Positions 35,215-47,046 are shown, counted from the stretch's first letter. The stretch: 64,000 bases of DNA from Nocardiopsis coralli (GCF_014892575.1 NZ_JADBGI010000008.1:1-64000); one strand, 5' to 3'. Program-made: numbers and translations. The notes: generated by a model not told the origin, from the sequence alone.

Positions 35215-35558
35215 TCAGGTGAAGAGGTCCTCAGGGCCCCCGACGGTGACGGCCCGCTCGACCCAGGTTTCCAGGGTCGGAACGTCCCGGCAGTTCTCGA
35301 TGCGCTCGCGCGCGGAGTCCGGGACGGTGAGGCCGCGTGCGTTCAGGACCGACAGGATGCTTTGCACGAGAGCCTCCTCGCGGCCTTCCTCGCGGCCTTC
35401 CTCGCGGCCCTCTTCGCGGCCTCGGGCTGCGATTGTACGGGCGAATTCGCTCTGCCACTCGGGGGTGTCCACGGACATCAAGCCCTCCAGCTGTTCCAGG
35501 GCGGCCTCGCCGAGGCCGGCCAACACGTAGTCATAGTAGAACGCACGGCGGTCCTGGT
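35215..35558 (-). pseudogene. 3' fragment of the nuclease-like gene, copy 1
   Basis: This matches the last third of the intact gene at 37225-38103, including LGEAALEQLEGLM, QSEFARTIA, the REEG repeats and the final EDLFT. Homology stops abruptly at 35558, after which the sequence becomes the yefM promoter region. It carries one more 12-base REEG repeat than the intact gene. A short frame from an internal GTG remains open, but it lacks the N-terminal two thirds, including the predicted catalytic motif. Confidence 0.85.
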
Positions 35559-35598
35559 TTTCCGACGTGAACGTCCACCCGAAACCCCTGAGCGCGGA

Positions 35599-35618
35599 CG
35601 TACAAGATCACGTACAAT
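35599..35618 (+). promoter_or_regulatory. yefM-yoeB promoter/operator region, copy 1
   Basis: Two CGTACAA direct repeats lie 12 bases apart (35599-35605 and 35611-35617). The second overlaps a good -10 box TACAAT (35613-35618). YefM-type antitoxins bind TGTACA-like hexamers, so this is a plausible autoregulatory site. An identical copy lies at 36604-36623. Confidence 0.55.
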
Positions 35619-35654
35619 CGGGAAGAGGCTCTCGATCGTCCTCGGAGGTGCGCC

Positions 35655-35906
35655 ATGAAGACCATGAGCTACTCGGAATCCCGTGCGAACTACGCCGACA
35701 CCCTCGACGCTGTCGTCAACGACCGCGAAGAGGTCGTCATCACCAGATCCGGCCGGGAACCGGTCGTCATGCTTGCACTCTCCGAGTACGAGGCGCTCAA
35801 GGAGACCGCCTACCTTCTGCGCAGCCCGGAGAACGCTCGCCGCCTGGTCACGTCCATCGAGGAACTCGAGGGTGACCAAGGGATCGAACGCGGGTTGGCC
35901 GAATGA
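35655..35906 (+). CDS. yefM: Antitoxin YefM (Phd/YefM family), copy 1, 83 aa
   Basis: It starts MKTMSYSESRANYADTLD and has VVNDREEVVITRSGREPVVML, the conserved Phd/YefM DNA-binding domain. The C-terminal 30 residues are acidic and would wrap the toxin. GGAGG is well spaced before the ATG. The stop overlaps the yoeB start as ATGA. The second copy in the next unit encodes the same protein. Confidence 0.93.
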   Translation: MKTMSYSESRANYADTLDAVVNDREEVVITRSGREPVVMLALSEYEALKETAYLLRSPENARRLVTSIEELEGDQGIERGLAE

Positions 35907-36163
35907 GGCTCGTCTGGTCCCAATCCGCCTGGGAGGACTATCTCTGGTGGCAGGGTCAGGACCGGAAGATTCTGAAACGGATCAATGCACTGATCCAGGA
36001 CATCGATCGCAACGGAAACCAGGGGATGGGTAAACCCGAGCCCCTGCGGCACGGCTTCCAGGGTTACTGGTCGCGGCGGATCACCACCGAGCACCGGTTG
36101 GTGTACAAGGTCAGCGGTGAGGAGATCCGCATCGCGGCCTGCCGTTATCACTACGGCAAATAG
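35903..36163 (+). CDS. yoeB: Toxin YoeB (Txe/YoeB mRNA interferase), copy 1, 86 aa
   Basis: A RelE-superfamily ribosome-dependent mRNA interferase. All YoeB active-site residues are in the expected positions: Glu46, Arg65, His83 and Tyr84, within GKPEPL, TEHRLVY and CRYHYGK. It should be fully active, so the upstream antitoxin must be expressed. The stop lies 2 bases before the next repeat unit. Confidence 0.95.
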   Translation: MRLVWSQSAWEDYLWWQGQDRKILKRINALIQDIDRNGNQGMGKPEPLRHGFQGYWSRRITTEHRLVYKVSGEEIRIAACRYHYGK

Positions 36164-36167
36164 AACG

Positions 36168-36196
36168 GGGCCCGGCCGCGCGGTGCGGCCGGGCCC
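36168..36196. terminator. GC-rich hairpin, copy 2
   Basis: Identical to the hairpin at 35163-35191. It lies just after yoeB copy 1 and after the minus-strand gene fragment of copy 2, so it would terminate both. Confidence 0.7.
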
Positions 36197-36219
36197 GTGA
36201 GGAACGGGTGCGTTGGGGC

Positions 36220-36563
36220 TCAGGTGAAGAGGTCTTCGGGGCCCGCGACGGTGACGGCCCGCTCGACCCAGGTTTCCAGGGTCGGAACGTCCCGGCAGTT
36301 CTCGATGCGCTCGCGCGCGGAGTCCGGGACGGTGAGGCCGCGTGCGTTCAGGACCGACAGGATGCTTTGCACGAGAGCCTCCTCGCGGCCTTCCTCGCGG
36401 CCTTCCTCGCGGCCCTCTTCGCGGCCTCGGGCTGCGATTGTACGGGCGAATTCGCTCTGCCACTCGGGGGTGTCCACGGACATCAAGCCCTCCAGCTGTT
36501 CCAGGGCGGCCTCGCCGAGGCCGGCCAACACGTAGTCATAGTAGAACGCACGGCGGTCCTGGT
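36220..36563 (-). pseudogene. 3' fragment of the nuclease-like gene, copy 2
   Basis: Same extent and breakpoint as copy 1, with the same extra 12-base REEG repeat. It encodes only the C-terminal part of the nuclease-like protein and is presumed non-functional. Confidence 0.85.
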
Positions 36564-36659
36564 TTTCCGACGTGAACGTCCACCCGAAACCCCTGAGCGC
36601 GGACGTACAAGATCACGTACAATCGGGAAGAGGCTCTCGATCGTCCTCGGAGGTGCGCC

Positions 36660-36911
36660 ATGAAGACCATGAGCTACTCGGAATCCCGTGCGAACTACGC
36701 CGACACCCTCGACGCTGTCGTCAACGACCGCGAAGAGGTCGTCATCACCAGATCCGGCCGGGAACCGGTCGTCATGCTTGCACTCTCCGAGTACGAGGCG
36801 CTCAAGGAGACCGCCTACCTTCTGCGCAGCCCGGAGAACGCTCGCCGCCTGGTCACGTCCATCGAGGAACTCGAGGGTGACCAAGGGATCGAACGCGGGT
36901 TGGCCGAATGA
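36660..36911 (+). CDS. yefM: Antitoxin YefM, copy 2, 83 aa
   Basis: The protein is identical to copy 1. It has the same promoter repeats and ribosome-binding site and the same ATGA overlap with its toxin gene. Its antitoxin can neutralise either toxin copy. Confidence 0.93.
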   Translation: MKTMSYSESRANYADTLDAVVNDREEVVITRSGREPVVMLALSEYEALKETAYLLRSPENARRLVTSIEELEGDQGIERGLAE

Positions 36912-37168
36912 GGCTCGTCTGGTCCCAATCCGCCTGGGAGGACTATCTCTGGTGGCAGGGTCAGGACCGGAAGATTCTGAAACGGATCAATGCACTGATC
37001 CAGGACATCGATCGCAACGGAAACCAGGGGATGGGTAAACCCGAGCCCCTGCGGCACGGCTTCCAGGGTTACTGGTCGCGGCGGATCACCACCGAGCACC
37101 GGTTGGTGTACAAGGTCAGCGGTGAGGAGATCCGCATCGCGGCCTGCCGTTATCACTACGGCAAATAG
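36908..37168 (+). CDS. yoeB: Toxin YoeB, copy 2, 86 aa
   Basis: Identical to copy 1 and with the same intact active site (Glu46, Arg65, His83, Tyr84). Its stop lies 2 bases before the third, partial unit. Confidence 0.95.
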   Translation: MRLVWSQSAWEDYLWWQGQDRKILKRINALIQDIDRNGNQGMGKPEPLRHGFQGYWSRRITTEHRLVYKVSGEEIRIAACRYHYGK

Positions 37169-37170
37169 AA

Positions 37171-37556
37171 CGGGGCCCGGCCGCGCGGTGCGGCCGGGCC
37201 CGTGAGGAACGGGTGCGTTGGGGCTCAGGTGAAGAGGTCTTCGGGGCCCGCGACGGTGACGGCCCGCTCGACCCAGGTTTCCAGGGTCGGAACGTCCCGG
37301 CAGTTCTCGATGCGCTCGCGCGCGGAGTCCGGGACGGTGAGGCCGCGTGCGTTCAGGACCGACAGGATGCTTTGCACGAGAGCTTCCTCGCGGCCTTCCT
37401 CGCGGCCCTCTTCGCGGCCTCGGGCTGCGATTGTACGGGCGAATTCGCTCTGCCACTCGGGGGTGTCCACGGACATCAAGCCCTCCAGCTGTTCCAGGGC
37501 GGCCTCGCCGAGGCCGGCCAACACGTAGTCATAGTAGAACGCACGGCGGTCCTGGT
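37171..37556. repeat. Partial third unit overlapping the intact nuclease-like gene
   Basis: The first 386 bases repeat the start of the 1005-bp unit, 12 bases shorter because one REEG repeat is missing. After 37556 the sequence continues into the rest of the intact gene instead of yefM. This marks the exact junction created when the toxin-antitoxin segment joined the gene fragment. Confidence 0.9.
37173..37201. terminator. GC-rich hairpin, copy 3
   Basis: Identical to the hairpin at 35163-35191. It lies after yoeB copy 2 and after the stop of the intact nuclease-like gene on the other strand. Confidence 0.7.
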
Positions 37557-38103
37557 CGATGATGGTCTTCAACCCGCCGATCAGTGCGTTCAGCGTCCGG
37601 GGCTCGCGGTCGGCATGAGCCCTGGCCGAGAACACGGCCAGTTCCGGCATCGCGCGAGCCTGTTCCGGGTCGACGACGACCGGCATCTGCGCGGGCCCCA
37701 TGACGATCGGGAAGACCCGGCTGTCCGGATCCCCCAAGGGGATCACCCCGTTGAACTTCTGGGCCAGCTCGTCGGTCGGGCACAGCGCGAGCAGGTAGGT
37801 CGGGCACTTGAGTTGTGCGCGGACGGTGGTGAGGTAGACGGGCCAGGTCCAGTACTTGTCCGCGTCCCAGCCGTTCTGGTGCTCGATCACCACCGCCGTG
37901 ACGTTCCTGCCCGACGCACGCAGGACGATCGCCCCGTCCGCCGTGTAGGCACGGGGTTTGCTGTCGGTGCACTCGGTGGAACTGAGGAGGACCTCATGGT
38001 GTTCGGGCAGCGGATGCCCGGTCATCTGTTCGAGCAGTGCGGGCACCACGTGGGGTGCGTTCCTGAGGAGTTTCAGTGGTATCTCGTGCTCTTCACCCGG
38101 CAC
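37225..38103 (-). CDS. PD-(D/E)XK-nuclease-like protein common in actinomycetes, 292 aa
   Basis: The protein resembles a widespread actinomycete family of unknown function, distantly like Rpn/YhgA transposase-type nucleases. The segment VVIEHQNGWDADKYWTWPVYL has the ExQ and Lys expected of a PD-(D/E)XK core, followed by CPTYLLALCPTDELA. The C-terminus has LGEAALEQLEGLM, QSEFAR, two and a half REEG repeats and a final EDLFT. The GTG at 38103 is chosen because GGGGG lies upstream and family members start close to EEHEIP; the frame stays open 25 codons further. Its 3' third is duplicated in the two upstream units. Confidence 0.7.
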   Translation of the reverse strand: MPGEEHEIPLKLLRNAPHVVPALLEQMTGHPLPEHHEVLLSSTECTDSKPRAYTADGAIVLRASGRNVTAVVIEHQNGWDADKYWTWPVYLTTVRAQLKCPTYLLALCPTDELAQKFNGVIPLGDPDSRVFPIVMGPAQMPVVVDPEQARAMPELAVFSARAHADREPRTLNALIGGLKTIIDQDRRAFYYDYVLAGLGEAALEQLEGLMSVDTPEWQSEFARTIAARGREEGREEGREEALVQSILSVLNARGLTVPDSARERIENCRDVPTLETWVERAVTVAGPEDLFT

Positions 38104-38269
38104 GGGACCCCCTTTTGTGTATGGAAGGGCGGACGACCGGTGGTCGTCGTTCAGGGATCGGGACCGCGCGAGGGGCACGAGGGCCGTTGGGTGAGGGTCC
38201 GCTCCGCGGAGCTTAGCGAGAACGCTGCGCCGTGCGCATGAGAACGCGGAAACCGGTCGCAGAAAGGCG

Positions 38270-38298
38270 GGGCCCGGCCGCGCGGTGCGGCCGGGCCC
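38270..38298. terminator. GC-rich hairpin, copy 4
   Basis: Same arms and loop as the other three. It lies 16 bases after the end of the coiled-coil gene on the minus strand and upstream of the nuclease-like gene, so it probably terminates the coiled-coil transcript. Confidence 0.7.
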
Positions 38299-38314
38299 CG
38301 TCGGTCGAGGGTGG

Positions 38315-40387
38315 TTACTCGTCGTCCTCGTCGTCGTCGCGGCGCCGCTTCTTCTTGCCGTCGCGGCCCGGGCGCAGGAGCGCCTCGGCGAGCGCGAGCA
38401 CGGTCTCCTCGAGGGAGGCCAGGCGCTTGCTCATGTCGTCGTGGGAGTTCTCCACCGCCTCGCTGACGGTCTCCTCGAACTCACGCCGGTCCGGGCGCTG
38501 CTTGAGCTCGCGCAGGACGGGATCCACGGCGGAGGTGACGTGGGAGTCGATCTCGTCGAGCTTGTCGGTGTTGTCGACGAGCGGGCGCTCCACCAGCTCG
38601 GTGAGGCGCCGGTGCAGCTCGCTGACCTCCATGGTCTGCGGGAGCTGGTTGAGGCGCTGGTTGAGGGCCTCGAGCCGGTCGTCGATGGCCTCCATACGCC
38701 CGTCGACGCCCTCGAAGTGCCCGCTGACACCCTCGAACTGGCCCTCGACACCGTTGACGCGCCCGTTGAGCCCGTCCAGACGTCCGTCGACCCGGTCGAG
38801 CTTGCCCTCGATCGCCTCGAAGCTGCCCTCGAAGTGCCCCTCGAAGGTGTCGAAGCGGTCGGTGAGCCGGCCCAGTTCGTGGTCGACCTTGCCGGTGATC
38901 TGCGACAGGTGCGAGTCGACCTTGCCGGTGAGGGACTCGCGCTGGCGCTCCAGCCGCTCGTCCAGGGCGGTGCGGTGCGTCTCGACCTGCTCGGTGAGCG
39001 CCTCGGTCAGGGACCGGTGGCGTTCGGCGTCCTCGTCCGCGGAACGGTCGGTGCGCTCCTCCACGAACGTGCGCAGCTCGGCGAGGTCGGCGGCCACCTT
39101 CTCGGCGTCCCCGGCGACCCGCGCGGACAGGGAGTCCGTGCGCTCGGTGAGGGTCTCGCGCAGCCGCTCGGCGGCGGCCTCGTCCTGCTCGCGGGCCTCG
39201 GTCCGGGCCAGCTCCATCTGCTCGGTCACCTCGGACAGGCGCTGGCGCAGGTGCGAGCGCAGGTCGTTGAAGGAGGACTCGTGCGTCTGGCGGATCTTGG
39301 CCAGCGAACCGGTCAGGTCCGCGACGGCGGCGGTGGACTCGGCGTGGTTCTCCTCGGCGAGGGTGCCGAGCTCGCCCACGCTCTCGGCGAGCCGGTCGTG
39401 GCGCTCCTTGGCGGCCTCGGCGCGCTCGTCCAGGCCGGTGCGCAGCGCCTCGTGGCGCTCCTTCTCGGCGGTGGAGAGGGCCTCGAGCTCCTCGGCCAGT
39501 TTGGTGGTGCGCTCGCCCAGTTCTCCGGTGTTCTCCTGCACGCGCTCCAGCAGCGTGGAGTGCTGCTCGGCGGTGCGCTCCTCGACGAAGGTGCGCAGCT
39601 CCGCGGCGGCGGTGTCGAGCTTGCCGGTGACGTCCTCGCCCAGCTGGGTGCCTGCCGCCGACAGGGCGTCGCGGGCCTCGGCCAGGGCGGTGGACAGCGC
39701 CTCGCGCCCCTCCTTGACCGCCTCGGCGAGCTCGTCCTTGCCGCTGGTCAGCGACTCGGTGATCGCGGCCTTGTTCTGCGCGAGGGTCTCGGTGAGCGCC
39801 TCGTGCCGTTCACCGGAGGACTCGCTGAGGGTGTTGAGGGTGGCCTCGACCGCCTCGGTGCGCTCCGACAGTGCGGCGAGGGCCTCGTCCAGGGAGGTCA
39901 GACGGGTCTCGACGGTCTCGCTCAGGCCGGACAGCCGTTCACCGAGCGCGTCGACCTGCTCGGCGGTCTTGTTGCCGGTCTCGGCCATGCGCTGCAGACG
40001 CGTGAGGGCGGTGTCCAGGTGTCCGGCGACGCGGTGGGTGTCGGCCCGCAGGGACGGCAGGTCAGCGAGGGGTTTGACCTGTTGTCCGACGAGCTCGATG
40101 TGCTCCGCGAGGGTCTCGGCCCATTCGGGGGGACGGGCGAGGAAGTCGTCGATGCGGCCGTCGACCTTGTCGATCGACTCGGCCAGGGAGTTCAGCTCGC
40201 GCTCGCGCAGTTCGCGCAGCAGCCACTCCATGCCCTCCAACCGCTGGCGCATCTCCTCGCTGACGGCCCCCTGGGACTTCTGCTCGGAAGTGTGCTCCTG
40301 CGCGGCCTGGGAGAGAAGGTCGCGCATCCGGTCGGAGATCCCGGCCTGACCTCCCCCGTTGAGGAAGTTGTGATTGGTCTGTTCCAC
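38315..40387 (-). CDS. Large coiled-coil protein with charged C-terminal tail, 690 aa
   Basis: Almost the whole protein is predicted coiled coil, rich in Glu, Leu, Arg, Thr and Ala with heptad-like repeats; motifs such as LTERT, FVEERT and LDERLER recur. The centre-to-C-terminal part has near-periodic repeats (FEGxxxGxxxGVDGR, about residues 530-590). The end is a Lys/Arg then Asp/Glu block (KKKRRR followed by acidic residues). There is no signal peptide or membrane helix. The GTG at 40387 has AAGGAG upstream. It might be a cytoskeletal, polarity or chromosome-associated scaffold, but this is speculation. Confidence 0.7.
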   Translation of the reverse strand: MEQTNHNFLNGGGQAGISDRMRDLLSQAAQEHTSEQKSQGAVSEEMRQRLEGMEWLLRELRERELNSLAESIDKVDGRIDDFLARPPEWAETLAEHIELVGQQVKPLADLPSLRADTHRVAGHLDTALTRLQRMAETGNKTAEQVDALGERLSGLSETVETRLTSLDEALAALSERTEAVEATLNTLSESSGERHEALTETLAQNKAAITESLTSGKDELAEAVKEGREALSTALAEARDALSAAGTQLGEDVTGKLDTAAAELRTFVEERTAEQHSTLLERVQENTGELGERTTKLAEELEALSTAEKERHEALRTGLDERAEAAKERHDRLAESVGELGTLAEENHAESTAAVADLTGSLAKIRQTHESSFNDLRSHLRQRLSEVTEQMELARTEAREQDEAAAERLRETLTERTDSLSARVAGDAEKVAADLAELRTFVEERTDRSADEDAERHRSLTEALTEQVETHRTALDERLERQRESLTGKVDSHLSQITGKVDHELGRLTDRFDTFEGHFEGSFEAIEGKLDRVDGRLDGLNGRVNGVEGQFEGVSGHFEGVDGRMEAIDDRLEALNQRLNQLPQTMEVSELHRRLTELVERPLVDNTDKLDEIDSHVTSAVDPVLRELKQRPDRREFEETVSEAVENSHDDMSKRLASLEETVLALAEALLRPGRDGKKKRRRDDDEDDE

Positions 40388-40732
40388 CGAGGTGCTCCTT
40401 ATGGTTTCGGCGCTCCCGCACACGCCCGGGGGAGTGGACGATGGTCCGGGCGGTCGGGACTCTCGATGCTCCCCGGGGCGGGCTCCGCCCCGCACAGATA
40501 CTGCCGCACCGTGACGCAAGTGTGACTGAGGGTGTTAAGTGCGGGCAGGGTGACTGAGCCGGTCGAACCGCGTCGCGGGTCGCTCAATGGGGCCTTCCGG
40601 GGGAATCCATGAGAAGGGAAGGGTTCGTGTCCAAGCCTAACCAACGCGGGCCCTCCAGCCCCAGGGGACGAAGGAACTTACGGCCTTCTCGCATAACGAT
40701 CCGGAACGCCCGCGCCCCAGGGCCTCCCGGCC
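40388..40732. other. 345-base gene-free stretch
   Basis: It lies between two minus-strand genes and should hold the promoter of the coiled-coil gene, but I see no -35/-10 pair with normal spacing. A TTCG-containing stretch near 40620 looks faintly like a tRNA T-arm but lacks the rest of the cloverleaf. Nothing else is supported. Confidence 0.5.
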
Positions 40733-41986
40733 TCACTCCACCTCGCGGCAGACCAGCGCCCAGGGGCGGTCGCCGACCCGGGTCAGGACCACCGTCGCCG
40801 CCTCCGGGCCGGACGGTTTCAGGTCGCGTCGCAGCCGCTCGGTGTCCACCGCCGACCCGCGCTTCTTGACCGTCAGAGTCCCGACCCCGCGTTCGCGCAG
40901 GGCCGCCCGCAGTTTCTTCAGGGAGAACGGCATGACCGCGTCGACCTCCAGCACCCGCCACAGCGGGGAGACCTCGGCCCGGTCGGCGGTGAAGTAGGCG
41001 ATGCGCTCGTCCAGCAGGGCGCCCTCCACCTTCGCCGCCGCCTCCGCGACCAGGTGCGAGCGCACCACGGCCGGGTCCGGGTCGTACAGGAACCGCCGGG
41101 CCGCGGCCACCGGGGCCGGTCCGGCGTCGGGGTCGGCCTCCACGTGGGCGATCTCCCCCTCGCGCTCGCGCAGGCCCGGGCGCTCGTGCAGCACCGTCGC
41201 GCGCCGCCGCGGGCCCCCGGAGAGGGCCCCGAACCACAGCGCGGCCTCCTTGAGTTCGCCGTCCACCGAGATCCACTCGGCCGCGGCGTCCTCCGGCAGT
41301 ACCTCGTGGGGGATCCCCGGCGCGGCCTTGAGGCAGGCCGCCTCCGACCCCTGCGCGAGCTCCACGGCCGTGCCCCACGGCGGGGAGTAGGAGTCGGGGT
41401 CGAACACACGCCCGCGCCCGCCCCGGCGCGCGGGGTCGCAGAACAGCGCCGGGTACCGCCCCGGTTCCACGGCGGTGACGTCGCCCTGCCGTACCGAGGC
41501 GAGGTCCTCCAGGCCCAGCGCCGCGATGTTGGCGCGCGCCACCGCCACCGTCAGCGGGTCCAGGTCCACGCCCTCGACCGGAACCCCGCGTTCGGCGAGG
41601 GCGAGCAGGTCGGCGCCGATGCCGCAGCACAGGTCCCCGGCCGGGTGGGAACCGGGGAGCTCCACGCCCGCGGCGGCCGTACGCGCGGCCCGGTAGTCGG
41701 CCACGCTCGCCCGGGTGGCCTGCTCGGCGCCGTCGGGGGTGAAGAACATCGAGGCCGCCCGGTCCCCGAACTTGGCCCGCGCGCGCTCACGGAGGGTGAT
41801 CTGTGTGAGGAGTGCGTTGACCAGGTCGGAAACGGGTAGGCCCGGGGCCAGCGCCGTGACGGCGGGCTCCGTGCGCAGACGCGAGGCGACCGCCAGCCGG
41901 TCCTTCGCCGCCTCAGCCGGGTCGATCCCTCCCAGGACCTCCCGCCCCGCCTCGGTGAGCAACGCCTCGAACGCGGCCGCGTGCAT
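40733..41986 (-). CDS. Class I SAM-dependent methyltransferase with THUMP-like domain, 417 aa
   Basis: A Rossmann methyltransferase core with the SAM loop [15 protein letters not shown], followed by VEGVDLDP and the active-site-like [11 protein letters not shown]. The C-terminal segment ([22 protein letters not shown]) matches the THUMP-like domain that follows this core in an actinobacterial family of presumed RNA methyltransferases. No substrate is known. It is divergent from groES; the 73-base gap between its start at 41986 and the CIRCE element may hold both promoters. Confidence 0.8.
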   Translation of the reverse strand: MHAAAFEALLTEAGREVLGGIDPAEAAKDRLAVASRLRTEPAVTALAPGLPVSDLVNALLTQITLRERARAKFGDRAASMFFTPDGAEQATRASVADYRAARTAAAGVELPGSHPAGDLCCGIGADLLALAERGVPVEGVDLDPLTVAVARANIAALGLEDLASVRQGDVTAVEPGRYPALFCDPARRGGRGRVFDPDSYSPPWGTAVELAQGSEAACLKAAPGIPHEVLPEDAAAEWISVDGELKEAALWFGALSGGPRRRATVLHERPGLREREGEIAHVEADPDAGPAPVAAARRFLYDPDPAVVRSHLVAEAAAKVEGALLDERIAYFTADRAEVSPLWRVLEVDAVMPFSLKKLRAALRERGVGTLTVKKRGSAVDTERLRRDLKPSGPEAATVVLTRVGDRPWALVCREVE

Positions 41987-42059
41987 GGATCCCCCCGTGG
42001 GCGGTGTCTGTGGTGGTGGAAGCGGGTCCCCGGTCGGGGATCACGGTCACATTTCCATT

Positions 42060-42086
42060 CTGGCACTCTCGGGGGTAGAGTGCTAA
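42060..42086. promoter_or_regulatory. CIRCE operator upstream of groES
   Basis: The sequence reads CTGGCACTC, nine bases, GAGTGCTAA, against the consensus TTAGCACTC-N9-GAGTGCTAA. The right arm is perfect and the left arm has two changes. It is the binding site of the heat-shock repressor HrcA. A possible -10 box (TAGAGT) overlaps the right arm. Confidence 0.9.
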
Positions 42087-42214
42087 CCGCGACGAGGCCG
42101 GTCTGGCACCCGCGACGACAGGCCGCCGCGGTCGCCCCTTTTTCTCGTAGACGGTCCGCGTCCCCGCGGGCCGCAGTGCAAGTCACCAGAACCTGTGAAG
42201 GGGGAGGTCACACA

Positions 42215-42523
42215 GTGTCGACCGCCACCAAGACCGTGCTGAAGCCGCTCGAGGACCGCGTCGTGGTCAAGACCCTGGAAGCCGAGCAGACCACCGCGTC
42301 CGGCCTGGTCATCCCGGACACCGCCAAGGAGAAGCCCCAGGAGGGCGAGGTCCTGGCCGTGGGCCCGGGCAAGCTCGACGACAAGGGCAGCCGCGTCGCG
42401 CTCGACGTCAACGTCGGCGACGTCGTTCTCTACAGCAAGTTCGGCGGCACCGAGGTCAAGTACGAGGGCGAGGAGTACCTCGTTCTTTCCGCGCGCGACC
42501 TCCTCGCGGTCGTCGAGAAGTAA
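42215..42523 (+). CDS. groES: Co-chaperonin GroES, 102 aa
   Basis: The 10-kDa lid of the chaperonin. It contains [19 protein letters not shown], the mobile-loop region [31 protein letters not shown] and the C-terminal [15 protein letters not shown]. The GTG at 42215 has GGGGGAGG upstream and gives the normal family length. It is preceded by CIRCE and followed by groEL after 120 bases containing a hairpin. Confidence 0.97.
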   Translation: MSTATKTVLKPLEDRVVVKTLEAEQTTASGLVIPDTAKEKPQEGEVLAVGPGKLDDKGSRVALDVNVGDVVLYSKFGGTEVKYEGEEYLVLSARDLLAVVEK

Positions 42524-44245
<1,722 letters not shown>

Positions 44246-44301
44246 TGGCGGCAGCCGCTGAAGGCTTCGAAGCACTGTGACGTCTCAGAGCACAGTGATC
44301 A

Positions 44302-44331
44302 GGGGCGGGGCACCTCCGGGTGTCCCGCCCC
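44302..44331 (+). terminator. Hairpin after groEL
   Basis: GGGGCGGGGCACC pairs with GGTGTCCCGCCCC around a TCCG loop, with two imperfect positions. It lies 57 bases after the groEL stop. A T-tract is lacking, as is common in high-GC hosts. Confidence 0.55.
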
Positions 44332-44463
44332 GTCCACTACCACGGGGAACACACGATCGACAGGGTTCCAGTGGGTGGTTTCGGGTGGTTTTTGCGAAAC
44401 GTAACCATTCCGATGCGTGCCATTGGAGCGGTCGGGTCCCGCACGCGGGGCATCATTTCTGAC

Positions 44464-45105
44464 GTGACGGATGCAGGCGCCCACGGTGGCGTTGCCGCGA
44501 AGCGGCCAGGAGCGCACGGGGCCGGAGAGGCCTCCGCGCCCGACCAGGGCCTGAACCACCTGGGAACACGCGCTGTTGCGGGTGAGGACGGGGCCATGGA
44601 CACCCTCCTCCGGGAGGTCCGCCCGATGGTGGTCCGCTACTGTCGTGCCAGACTGGCCCGGGTCTCCGGACTCGCCCACCACTCCGACGACGTGGCGCAG
44701 GAGGTCTGCGTCGCCCTGCTCTCGGCCCTGCCCCGGTACGAGGACAGGGGCCGCCCCTTCGCCGCCTTCGTCTACGGGATCGCGGCCCACAAGGTCGCCG
44801 ACACCCTCCGAGTGGCGGGCCGGGTGGAGACGGTGCCCACCGACACGCTCCCCGAACGCGCGGACGACGGTCCCGGCCCGGAGGAGGCGGCGGTCCGGGT
44901 CATCGAGGCCCAGAAGGCCAGAGAACTACTCGACGAGCTCCCCGACCAGCAGCGAAGACTGCTCGTCATGCGAGTGATCGTCGGTCTGACAGCAGATGAG
45001 ACGGGACATGTCCTTGGAATGTCGGCAGGAGCGGTACGGGTTGCCCAGCACCGGGCTATTGCTCGGCTTCGGAAGGTGGCCGTGGCGCAACGCCTCCTCC
45101 CTTGA
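44464..45105 (+). CDS. Sigma-70 family sigma factor, SigD/ShbA type, 213 aa
   Basis: Region 2 reads [38 protein letters not shown], and region 4 contains [29 protein letters not shown]. Together these are the ECF-like SigD/ShbA branch. In Streptomyces, ShbA lies between groEL and guaB and drives the gene of the principal sigma factor; the same neighbourhood here supports the call. The start is uncertain: GTG at 44464 is chosen because the [13 protein letters not shown] segment upstream of region 2 looks conserved, though GGTGAGGA precedes an inner ATG at 44596. The BldM/WhiB genes found nearby in Streptomyces are missing. Confidence 0.85.
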   Translation: MTDAGAHGGVAAKRPGAHGAGEASAPDQGLNHLGTRAVAGEDGAMDTLLREVRPMVVRYCRARLARVSGLAHHSDDVAQEVCVALLSALPRYEDRGRPFAAFVYGIAAHKVADTLRVAGRVETVPTDTLPERADDGPGPEEAAVRVIEAQKARELLDELPDQQRRLLVMRVIVGLTADETGHVLGMSAGAVRVAQHRAIARLRKVAVAQRLLP

Positions 45106-45363
45106 GCCGCCCCGCCGCGCACGCTCCCGGCGCATCTGCCCCTCCCGCCCCACCGGCCCCCGCGGTTACTGCCGCCTCGGCCGCACCGCCCCCGCCCGCC
45201 GCTGACCCCCCGTCGCGAACCGGCGGCCGACGGTCATTCGTGTGTCCGTACAGTGCCCGCACACGCACGTTCGCCGAAGTGATCGGTCGAACATCCGGTT
45301 TCACCTGGGGAGCACCGGTGAACGTCCTAGTATGAGACGACACGCGGGGCTGCCGCCGAGTGA

Positions 45364-46878
<1,515 letters not shown>

Positions 46879-46898
46879 CGGCCCCCAGCACTCATCAC

Positions 46899-46936
46899 GG
46901 CAGGCGTCCGTCCCGGGAACGGGGCGGGCGCCTGCC
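46899..46936 (+). terminator. Hairpin after guaB
   Basis: GGCAGGCGTCCGTCCC pairs with GGGGCGGGCGCCTGCC around a GGGAAC loop, with two mismatches. It starts 20 bases after the guaB stop and should separate guaB from its paralogue. Confidence 0.6.
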
Positions 46937-47046
46937 GCTGTGTGTACCGGGCCCGGCCGTTCCCTTCTCCCGGACCGATAGACTCACCAGCGCAATCCTG
47001 CGTCGGCCCCGAGGGCCGGCGACACACGTCAGAGGGGATCGAAGCG

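Larger units (their letters stand above)
35161..36165. repeat. 1005-bp tandem unit, copy 1
   Basis: The unit consists of the GC hairpin, a broken C-terminal part of the nuclease-like gene on the minus strand, and yefM-yoeB on the plus strand. Copy 2 follows without any spacer. The two copies are almost identical; the differences I see are a few bases at 35227-35250. There is no transposase or flanking target duplication. Confidence 0.95.
36166..37170. repeat. 1005-bp tandem unit, copy 2
   Basis: This is the second full unit, identical in layout to copy 1. Its first 80 bases match the third, partial unit (from 37171) better than copy 1 does, which suggests copy 2 and the intact locus are most closely related at that end. 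Confidence 0.95.

Noticed and set aside
35161..37556. Possible insertion sequence or transposon carrying yefM-yoeB
   Set aside because: No transposase, no terminal inverted repeats apart from the hairpin, and no target-site duplication; a tandem recombination event explains the structure better.
40600..40660. tRNA-like GGGTTCG segment
   Set aside because: Only a T-loop-like string is present; no acceptor, D or anticodon stems can be drawn.
45290..45345. Possible -10 box TAGTAT for guaB near 45331
   Set aside because: No -35 element at 16-19 bases upstream could be found, so it was not listed as a promoter.
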